The notes under the pieces are model-generated. The model saw nothing but the letters and a program-made list of their open reading frames with translations, searched no databases and was not told the origin of the DNA. From positions 8,964,463-9,028,462 of the forward strand of contig CM072895.1 of assembly GCA_037013685.1 (NCBI GenBank): DNA of 64,000 bases. The letters run 5' to 3'. Each line of letters opens with the position of its first letter. The first letter of the stretch is position 1. Shown here in pieces: positions 35,883 to 45,015 of this stretch. The translations under genes and the position numbers were made by a program. This stretch comes from Acridotheres tristis. Taxonomy: Eukaryota > Chordata > Aves > Passeriformes > Sturnidae.

Positions 35883-38180
35883 CAGGCAGGGCTGAGCCCC
35901 TGCTCCCCAGGCTGAATGCAAATAATTATTTTTAAATTCAGGCTGCTCTGTGGCCCTGGGTGTTTTACTTTTAAAAAGGGGGTGGGAGAAGCAATGAGAG
36001 GTAATTAACACAGAATTGTGTTAATGTGCATTTCCCTCAAAATCTAGGCATCAGTTTCTTCACTGTATGGTGATAGAGAAAGGAACAGATAGAAATCTAC
36101 AGAGCTGAGATTGCTTGCACTTGGCATAGAGATCTCCATACAGATAGATGACAACAGTTTGTAGGACAAATCAGGCTTCCTGATCCTGCTCTTTAAGCCC
36201 TTTATTGGCTGGAAGGTGTCAGTCCAACAAGTATCCCATCAGACAGATAACACGGAATACTTTACTCTGCATGGCTGAACTGAGCCCCTTGGGGATCACT
36301 ACCTGGCAGAATAAAACCCAAAATGTTTGTGAAGCTACAGGAAAGGTGCTGCACAAACCCTCTCATAAACCCCTCTGTAAGACAGAAAAGCTAAAGGTTG
36401 AAACAACCCTTCCCTCTCCCCTCACCAGTTTGTTTCTGATTATTTTGCACACAGATCACAAGGAGAAAAAAAAGTGTCTTATTTCACTAGGAAGGGGGAA
36501 GAGAAACACACTTGATGGTACTTTAAAGAAGCATCTTTCCTTTCAAAAACAACAATTCAAGTAAATTAATAGGCCTGGACTGATGCGTACGAGTCATTTT
36601 CAGTATAAACTAACAACAAAAAAATCTGGTTTTAAATTTAGAAGAAAAGGCGGGAAAAAAAGTTTATAACGTAATTAATGCATTTTTCAAATTAGGCAAT
36701 ATTACCATGAACAGAAGACTAATTTTCCAATGTCAGAGATCAAAATGGAACCCCTGAGCCATGACCCAGCAATAGACTTCTTTAGTGACCAAATGATTAG
36801 AGTTTGACATCAAAATATTACACCATGTAGCTATCACAGAAAATAAAGTCTACTCTGCATATGCTTTTACAGCTTTCCACTCCATGAACTGTCCATTTGC
36901 ATAGATTTGCATTTGAGAAAAATCTCTCTTACTCTCTTCACAAATTATTTTTTAAAAGCTGTGAGGAGTGGATGTATCTGTGTCTACCCCTACTCTATTT
37001 ATCTACATTTGACACAGATATCCTCCCCAAAACACAAACTGGTTTTCTGTGGACATACACGTGTTTCCTGTTGGCAGCTGTGGGATTCATGTGGGTGTTC
37101 CTGACTTCTAAACATGCACATGCAGGCTCATATCTAGTTGATATTGTTCCTGTTGGAAACCCTGCGTTTTAGTGATTTCTTCAAAAATCACATAAGAAAC
37201 CATAGCAGAGAAGAAAACCGTTCTCTCAAGCAGCACTCTAGTGCTGATAGTTACAAGACTTTTTTTTTCCCACAGCCCTGAACAGCTACAACAGAGAAAA
37301 CCCAGCTCCTAAGACAGTTGTAACACGCATCCCAGATCACAGTTGCTTTAGCCACGTACCAAAAGACACACCAGCTCTTCCCTTCACTGGCTTTGCTCCC
37401 ACAGCTGGCTCCTTCATGTAGGCTGGGTCACTAAAGCAGCTGGAAAATGAACCCTCCTACTTTTTTGTGCTTCATGGGCATCAGAGTCCAGAAAGGCACC
37501 CAGCAAACCAGCCTTCCTCAGGCTCAACACCACATAATGATTTTCCTTTCCTTTCTGGTTTTTAGCTTGGGCAGCTTTGGGTATATATCAAAATTATGCA
37601 TGTTCCTAACAAAGACAACCTTCAAATTTTACAGTTTTACAAAGAAATAGTCCATACAAATGCATGTGTCCATACAAATGCAATCCTACACACACAACAC
37701 AGTTTTGCAAAGAAATATTCATTATATATTGTGACTACACACACACACACTTATGTAAAATTAGGGATAAGATAGAGCATTTTTGTGTGACTCAGACCCA
37801 GAATGTATTAGAGCTGAAAGATTATGTAGATATCGACCTGAGTCAGGAGTAGTGTGGGATAATTTAGTCCCATGGGTTAATTAACTATGAATGATCTTAA
37901 GATCACCAAACAACCTAACCAGTGGCTTCTAATAAGAGCTTTACATACAAGACACGTACAAGACACAGCAGTTTGCAAAATCCCCTGCATTGCTGTATGT
38001 CTCCTGTTGTTGCAAATTCAGTATTACACAGATTATTGTGTGTGTTTTATGCTGGGTAGTGTTTCTTATATATACATATATATTGCATATTGGCTAGGAT
38101 GTATTTTACATTGTATTACAGATTGTGTAAATTTGTACATAAGCCAGGACCAGGTGCCAACCCACACTGGTGAGCAGCAG
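35883..38180. other. unique non-coding DNA between the telomeric array and the CpG islands
   Basis: No exon is recognised. There is a short (CA)n at about 37737-37751 and a small nested duplication at 37631-37722. 36570-36880 is low in repeats and keeps CpGs in AT-rich sequence, which makes it a candidate conserved element. Confidence 0.45.
37631..37722. repeat. short nested duplications
   Basis: TCCATACAAATGCA occurs at 37651 and 37669 (18-bp period). The flanking ACAGTTTT.CAAAGAAATA occurs at 37631 and 37700. A local slippage or duplication product. Confidence 0.8.
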
Positions 38181-39010
38181 GCAACATCTGATCACAGCAA
38201 AAAGCCAGCAGTGGGGCAGGTACAGCCGGCACTGCAGCCTCGGGGGTGCACGATGCTGCTGAGTGGAGTCAGAATGATTTCCCCCGGCTGCAGAAGGAGA
38301 AGGTGGGGTTACAAGGAGGGTTTCTGGGCTACACACAGGTCACACTTCAAATTTTCCGTATATCACCCATCAAGGTGTTCAAACCGACAAGCGACTTTCG
38401 CCTCTCCTCTGCTCCAAAGGGTGTTTGAGTTTGTAGGAGGGACACAGGGCGGGTACGTGAGTGTCCAAACCCAGGGGGCAGCCGGAGGATGGGGTGCAGC
38501 CACCCTTCGTCCCCTCCCTCCCGCATGCTCTCACATTTTGGGTGACAAGCACAAGGGGAGCCGGTGCCTTTTATTTGGAACCGACCCCCGTCCCTAAAAT
38601 AGCTGAACGCGGCTGTATTTATCCTGGAAACTTCGCTTTGCTCGCGTTTTCTCCCTCCTCCTTTGCCCGGGCAGGTGCCGGCGTTGGGGGATTCGTCCCA
38701 GCCGGGCTCGGGGGGCACCATCGGGGGGGTCCCAGCGGCACCCTCCCGCAGGGCGAGAACCGGGCTGTGCCCGGGGAAAGGGGAAGCACCGGGGATGGGG
38801 GAGCATCTGGAGCGCCAGCGGAGAGCCCACCGGGAGCAGCAGGAGCGGAGGGAGGAGGAGGAGGAGGTGCATTTCGGTGCGAGCAGGTCGGAAATCACAG
38901 CTGGAGGATGTCGGGGTCCCGTCCTCTCCTCCCCAGCCCCTCGCACCTCCCTCTGTTGCCCACGGTGCGTGCCCGTGTGTGCGCGCCCGCCTGCGCACGG
39001 TTCACTTAAG
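38180..39010. promoter_or_regulatory. CpG island A
   Basis: CpG density rises sharply from about 38.2 kb and stays high to 39.01 kb, with GC-boxes, a (GGA)n run at 38844-38868 and a four-tetrad G-quadruplex motif at 38773-38801. In birds such islands are usually promoters. Open frames of 120-200 codons on both strands reflect low stop density in GC-rich DNA; none shows a recognisable domain, so no first exon is annotated. Confidence 0.75.
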
Positions 39011-39540
39011 GACGTGCGTGTCCGTATCTAAATGGGCGTTTCGGTAGTTAGGTACAGCTCAAAGGTCGTTTAGAGGTAAAAAAAAATATACGTATGTATG
39101 AATTTAGAAGCCATTTTTCTCTGTATGGACATATTTGCAAACAGACGAATATTTGATAAAGTTTCCCGCAAATGCCATGTATTTATATATTCACCTACTC
39201 TGTCAGTCCAAGATACCTGTAACTGTCTGCCATACGAATATGCCACTTTTGTAATTCCAATTCTTATTTAAGAACGTAATTCGGCTCAATATATACGCCA
39301 AATTTAGTTGAAAAGATATGTTTACATTAAGATGTACATAAATTCGCTTCAAAATACGTTCTACAGTATGTGGAACAGTATATACGATTTCGAATTACAA
39401 ATAATGTGTTTATAACGTACTTCATAAGTATGAGGTGTATTTCATGGCATGTTTCACAAAGGTATCATGAACTTAATTACGAAACTGTCATATGTGTCAT
39501 CTATATATGCACAGGTATAAGTGTGTGTGTGCGCTGAACT
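39011..39540. other. AT-rich segment with retained CpGs between islands
   Basis: I count 20 CpGs in 39001-39540, although the segment is clearly AT-rich and non-repetitive, with many TACG and ACGT contexts. Retention at about or above base-composition expectation suggests germline hypomethylation, as in methylation valleys at developmental genes. No exon is recognised. Confidence 0.6.
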
Positions 39541-39880
39541 TGAAAATTGTCAGCGGACGAACGGGACGAAGCAGAAGGCAAAAGCCTCGGGCAGCCATAG
39601 ATCAGAAAAAAAAACACCCCGGGGGTACAAACACGCTGATTTTGTTTCGGATTATCCCTGGCTCGGCTCACCAAGGAAAATGTCAATTCGAAAGCAGGGC
39701 CAGCCCTTGGAGCGATCGCCCTGGTGCAGGTGATGATGGCTGCGGGACTAAAAAAGGTTGTGTTTTCATCCGCTTGTTTTCAGAAGGAAGACTCGCTATC
39801 TACAGAGAAATCTGTGCAGAGAAGTTTAAATAAAGATGCAACAACAATAAAACAAAATTAAAAAAATAAATTAAAAATCG
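39541..39880. other. moderately CpG-rich linker
   Basis: Scattered CpGs continue without reaching island density. The tail (39830-39880) is A-rich. No gene is recognised. Confidence 0.5.
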
Positions 39881-41480
39881 CAGCGAAACGGACCCAAACA
39901 GCCTCTCCCGGCGGAGCCAGCCCCATCTAAAGCCACTAGTTTTTAGCAAAAATCAGTGAGGGAAAGGGGCGGAAACCTGGCTTGGTTTGGTTTGAGTTGG
40001 TTCGGGACAAGCGTTTCCCGACATTTTTCGAAGACGATTTTGCATCGGCCAATGTGACTGTGTAAAAACCCCTTCGGGATGCAGCCCGCAAAGAGCTGCC
40101 CGGCTCTGCGCTCCCACGGGAGCGGGAGAGGAGGGGTCGCTGGAGGGAGGATGGAGCAGCTACAAGCGGCATGCGGGGGTGCTGCTGAATCGAAAGACGG
40201 AGGAAGACTGAGAGATGCTAAAAAAGAATGAGCGGGGGGGAAAAAAGAAATTACGGCAACGACAGCTAGCAGTGGGAAGGGTCGGGATGTTGAGAGAGGC
40301 TTCGGGATTTCCTCTCGACCACAACAGCCCTACGCAGGGAAAGAAAAAAGAACTGTAAACCAAGAGAGCAGTGTAGGAGAGCCGCAGCTGTGCGCCAGGT
40401 GATGGGGCCGGAGCGCCCGGCGGCCGGGAAGCGGCTCGGGACGGCGGCGGGACACAGCCCTCGGCCCCGCAGCCCGGTTCCGGGGACAGCTCGCCTGCCT
40501 TGGAGGTTTGTTGCTCGCTAATGATCAACATCTTTTTTTGCTAATTAGAAGTGCCTGGAGATGCCGGCGCCTGAGCGCTCAGCCGGGAGGGCACGGCCAC
40601 CCGCTCCGACGGGGACCACCCCGTTTGGGGCATGTCGCCGTGCCACCGCGGGAGCCACCTTCCCTCGTGCACCTGCACCGGGGCAGGGGGGACACGGCAA
40701 ACAAACCCCCTCCGTCCCTCCTTTCCTCCTTCCTTCCTTCCTTCCAAAACCTGAGGCTACCTCCTGCACTGCGCTCTCACGAGCGATGCGCTCCAGCAAG
40801 CACCGCAGGATCCGGTTTTTTTGAGCTAATGCAGTGAGATGTCTGTTTTCCCTGCTCGTTTTTTTTGTTTGTTTTTGTGGTTTTTTGTTTGGTTGGTTGG
40901 TTTTTGTTTGTTTCGTTTTGCTTTTTGCCTTTTTTTTTTTTTTTTTTTTTTAATTTTTTAACAATTATTTCTTTTTTCCTGGGGGCCGGTGCACTTCCCT
41001 CGGCGGGGCGCAGGGGGTGCCGCGGCACCGCGCGGCACCGCGGGACGGACCGGAGCCGAGGATGAGCCCGTGGGGCTTCCTTTCGTGGTTTTATTTGCTA
41101 CTTCACACACACACATACACACCTTTTTGTTCTTCACCTGTCCTCGGAGGAGCGAGCCGAGCAAAGCCACCGCCCGCTGTCCCCCACACCCACTCCGAGG
41201 AACCGGACCCAGCTCTGCAGCCGCTCCTTCCTCTCCGCCCGAGCCCCGGAATTGCCCCTGTGGAAAGGTGGGGGGCAGATGCTGGGATAAATAACTTCAG
41301 CTCTGCAGCCAAACTCCCAGCAGGCTAAATAAACAAACGCTGTCATCTTCCTGCTAGGGGACGGGCGAGTGTCCCGGCCCCGGCTGTCGCCGCTGCCTCC
41401 CCCCGCCCCGCGGCGAGGGACATCCCGTACGGAAAGGCAGATTTATTGTCCCTAATCAGCAAATCGTTTAGGTCATTACA
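39881..41480. promoter_or_regulatory. CpG island B
   Basis: The densest GC/CpG stretch of the window, notably 40380-40500, 40560-40690 and 41000-41060. It is interrupted by a T-rich block (40858-40978). It probably contains one or more transcription start sites, direction unknown. Frames such as 41017-41328 are open, and from the ATG at 41062 begin with a hydrophobic signal-like stretch, but the continuation is low-complexity and unsupported. Confidence 0.78.
40858..40978. repeat. T-rich low-complexity block with a 22-base T run
   Basis: TTTG/GGTT-type low complexity is followed by 22 consecutive T at 40930-40951. It splits CpG island B. The polynucleotide length may be inaccurate in an assembly. 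Confidence 0.95.
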
Positions 41481-43030
41481 AGCCCATTACCGAGGGACAG
41501 GCGGGGTGAGGACAAACCTTGGCCACGTCTTATCATAGCCTCTGAAAAACAGAGAATGAAACAGGGTTCCCCAGAGAGTCCCTCGTTATCCCTCTCCTAC
41601 AGGGATGTCCTCTGGACGTTTCTCTCACTGCTTTCCTTCAAACTCCTGTGGTCCCCTTTGAAGGGGTCCAGTACCCTTAAATCTGACACTCTCCAGCCTT
41701 ACCTGCAGCCCTTCCTACATAATTTGCAGCCAGAGCATCTTCCCAGTAAAGCTGAGGGGATTGAGACAATTTCAATGGTTTTGGTGGGGTTTTTTTTATA
41801 TCACCCCTCCTTTTTCCCCCTATTTCTTTTTCCAGTCGCCCTCACTGACTGATTGTTTTTCATAAAAACACCCGGGATTCAGGGCTGCCTGTGCTGTGGG
41901 TAGCCCAGGGGCTGTTCTTACTGGCAATGCATCTCACCAGGGAGGAATTTGGGGAAGAGTCTCTTGGGTCTGCATCCATTTGGATCCACACTGGGAAGCT
42001 TGGAAGGAGGGAAAGGGACTGACAACCCCCTGAAAACCAGGACTCCGGTGTCACCCGTGATGTGGCATCCTGCAGCCTCTCTGGAACCTATCCCGAGTGC
42101 AAGGGATGTCACCAGCTACACAGAGCTGGGGCACTGCACAGATCCCCACAGTAGGGCCGGAGAGACCCTTGTCTCCCCCCTCACCCCTTTTACCTCCACC
42201 CTAGTAATTATGCAACCTCTCCTGACCCTGCTTTCTATCCCTTTTATCCTGGCCTCAGTGCCTGTTCGCCCAAGCAGGCAGGGCTGAGCCGTTGGAGATT
42301 GCTCTGAGGTCCTTCCATCTGGCACTTTCTCTCTGTTCCCCCACTCAATAAATAAAATAAGGGTCACCTTTTTTTTTTTTTTTTTTTCTGGATCACACAC
42401 TAAGGCCCATCACAAATGAGACCCCCGAGGCTTTGATGCCTGTGTTTGGACACAAGCAATTATCTCTAATTATTGTTTTGCTTTTCAGTTTGCCCAACTT
42501 TCCAACAGCCTTGAAAAGAAACTTCAAGGAGGGGGCTCAGCAGACTGAATGAGACATTTCTCCACGAAAGCCCCTCCCAGAGCCCCCTCTCGCTTCCATA
42601 TTGAGAGAAACAAAATCTTCACAAATGTTTAAGTACAATATGGGTTTGCCAAGGGGTTTTCTTTTCTTTTTCTCTCTCTCTTTTTTTTTTTTTTTTGAAG
42701 ATGATTTCTAAAGACACGGGAACATTTGTACAAATAAGGCGCAGATGGGAGTGGGGTGGGGGAGCACACTGGAGCTGAATATCTGGGAAGGGAGGTGAAA
42801 TGGTTTTCATCTGGGAAGGAAGTGGAGAAGCAGAGATTAAAACCCCCTTAGACTTTCCCACCACTCATAAATAATACATTAAATTGCACTTACTGCTTTC
42901 TGCTCACTGAGGAGCACTGGGCAAAGGCCTCAAGTCCTGAAGAAAATTCACAGTCTGGGGCAATGGCAGGATTGGGAGTCAGGAGTGGGCAGACAGAGTG
43001 ATATTTTGGGAAGTTGTTTGGAAGGATGGG
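41481..43030. other. unique non-coding DNA between CpG islands
   Basis: CpG density drops to background. There is a T19 run at 42369-42387 and a pyrimidine tract with T16 at 42658-42696. No gene is recognised. Confidence 0.5.
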
Positions 43031-43036
43031 AATTGC

Positions 43037-43300
43037 CTAAAACCAACATGTGAAGTCTGTGCTAATGCATGTGGCACACACCTGTATGCACACATGCAGC
43101 TCTACACATGTGGGTAAAATGCACCTACATGCACACACATATATAAATATATGCATGCAGATGTGCAAATTTTGGAGAAAAAATAGCCAAAATATACTCA
43201 GAGACTGAGACACAAGTGTGCACACAGGTATCACACACACTCATGGAGGCACATGCATATGTGTGTTCACATCCACTCGTGTATGTGCACATCCACAGGG
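43037..43300. repeat. degenerate alternating purine-pyrimidine tract
   Basis: Dense ACAC, GTGT, ATGCAT and TGCACA words over about 260 bp make a degenerate CA/TG/AT simple-sequence region with Z-DNA potential. Cysteine-rich frames on the minus strand (TGT/TGC codons) are a by-product. Confidence 0.65.
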
Positions 43301-43927
43301 CCATCACACCTCTGGGCTCACCCACACAAGGAGGTGGGGGAAGGACGTAGATAAACAGGTAATAAAACTTGTGAAACAACCCCTGCACTGTACGTGGATA
43401 TGGTAAAGTCATTTGAGAGCTGGGATTTTACGTGGGCTGTGTTAGACATCCCTCCACCTTCTCAAAGTGATGATAATAACAACTCCACCACCCAGACTCC
43501 CACTGCATACCCGAAGCCTGTGATTTTCAGCTGCTAACCCATCATTTATTTAGCAATCCTTCACAGTAACCAGAGCAGGCTACCCAAAACATGTCCAGCC
43601 TGCTGAGACGAATCTTTTGCTGAAAGGCATTGATCATTTTCTGCAGCTAAAATTCCTCTGCAAATCAATGCCATCTAGTCATTAGTTCTTCACGACCCAG
43701 CCTAATGGGCCATCACATCTCCATCCAAGAAAAGGAAAACACAGCCCTGCTCCTTCCCAGACCTAAGTGCACAGGCCAAGGTTGGCAAAGGTGGGGGAGC
43801 TTTCGTTTATCACTCCCCTCCTTTGGTGGTAGCACTGCAGAGAAGTGGTGTCATAAATATTTGTCTTTCTGCCTGGCTGTCTGTCAATACACATGTCTAA
43901 AATCCACTCTAACTATAAATATATAAA
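43301..43927. other. unique non-coding DNA with one CTCF-like motif
   Basis: No gene is seen. A minus-strand CTCF-like string TGACTAGATGGCATT lies at 43667-43681, weaker than the pair near 26.5 kb. Confidence 0.4.
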
Positions 43928-44020
43928 CATGGCTTAGCCTGGACTTGGGAGTGCTGGTTAACAGTGGACTCAATGATTTTAAAGGTCTTTTCCACCCTAA
44001 ATGATTCTATGATTCCATGA
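43928..44020 (+). mobile_element. CR1 LINE, short 3'-end fragment
   Basis: GGACTCAATGATTTTAAAGG, TCTTTTCCACCCTAAATGAT and TCTATGATTCCATG reproduce the CR1 3' terminus, including two terminal octamer-type repeats. Strongly 5'-truncated. Its tail differs slightly from the copy at 20.2 kb, suggesting another CR1 subfamily. Confidence 0.88.
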
Positions 44021-44640
44021 ACTGATAACATATGTGTATTTGTACACATCATGCTATATACATAACATAGTATTAAATACATATAATTTAGTGAGTGTAT
44101 CATTATATGCATACATCCATCCATATAAATAAACCCAGGCATGAGTGTCCCTTGGGTATTTTATTTTACTACTTGATTAGTAGCAGTGGTAGCAGTAATA
44201 GACATATTTCTGTCAGATCTAGACTGGGAACATAAGAGCATATTATCCTTTTAGGAAAGTAATTAGCATCAGGGATCTGATTCCTTTTGCTACCCTTCTA
44301 ATTAATTATACTTGGTAATGCCATCATTAAGAAGAGCAGAGTGTTTGTTCTTTTAATCTCTCTGTAAGGGACATGAGTTGGGAACAAGCGGCTTTGCTGC
44401 GCTCTTTATTCCACCACTCGGCTCTCCTCTTTCTGTTTTTTTTCCCAGCCAGGCTTTTTGCAGTAAGAGCCTACATCCCCCTCCGCCCCCCAAACAAAAC
44501 AAAACACCCCCCACCAAACTCCTCCCTCCAAAAAAAAAAAAAAAACCCACCAACCTAGGAAACACAGCGAATTAAAGAAATCTTGACTTAAAAACGACCC
44601 ATATGTTTGCAAATGCTTTCCAAATGATCCCTTTCTGAAC
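44021..44640. other. unique non-coding DNA with simple-sequence patches
   Basis: AT-rich and partly TACATA-like to about 44120, then a C/A-rich patch with an A run at 44530-44545. 44560-44640 has a non-repetitive composition that could belong to a conserved element beside CpG island C. No gene is recognised. Confidence 0.4.
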
Positions 44641-45015
44641 CCATGTGTTGTGCAGGGGGCGGCGGGGAGGGAGGGGGGACACCCCAGCGCAGATTGCGGC
44701 TCTGATCCCGGGGTTTTTTTTTCCTGAGCTCGGGGTGTTTTTTTCCTGAGCTCGGGGTTTTTTCCTGAGCTCGGGGCTGTCTGCGGCGAGGCGTGACCCT
44801 TGTACCAGGGGTCGGTGCACTCGCCCCGAGGGCGACTGTGCCCATAGCGGGGCACGGCCACGGGCCCCGCTCCCACACGTGGGGTCCCGGACCTAAACTG
44901 CTAATTGCACGGGTTCACAGATCCTCCGGCACAGCCCATCGCCCAAACGCGGCTCCTGCCGGCCCGCAGCCCCTGCGGACCACACACAAGCACCGCGCAG
45001 CGCTTTTGTGCCACA
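44641..45015. promoter_or_regulatory. CpG island C
   Basis: A compact CpG-rich segment with a strong G-quadruplex motif (44655-44678) and a three-copy GC-rich tandem repeat. Promoter or enhancer of unknown gene. The lysine/serine-rich minus-strand frames are translations of the tandem repeat. Confidence 0.65.
44710..44776. repeat. three-copy tandem repeat in CpG island C
   Basis: Units of about 22-26 bp containing a T run of variable length and TCCTGAGCTCGGGG. Copies differ mainly in T-run length. Confidence 0.93.

Noticed and set aside
37887..38597. 236-codon plus-strand open frame, the longest in the window
   Set aside because: It crosses from AT-rich DNA with a TATA-type simple repeat into CpG island A; the protein changes character accordingly and has no recognisable fold.
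38347..38998. 199- and 134-codon minus-strand frames in CpG island A
   Set aside because: GC-rich DNA has few stops; composition is arginine/proline/glycine-rich without a domain, and plus-strand frames overlap them equally well.
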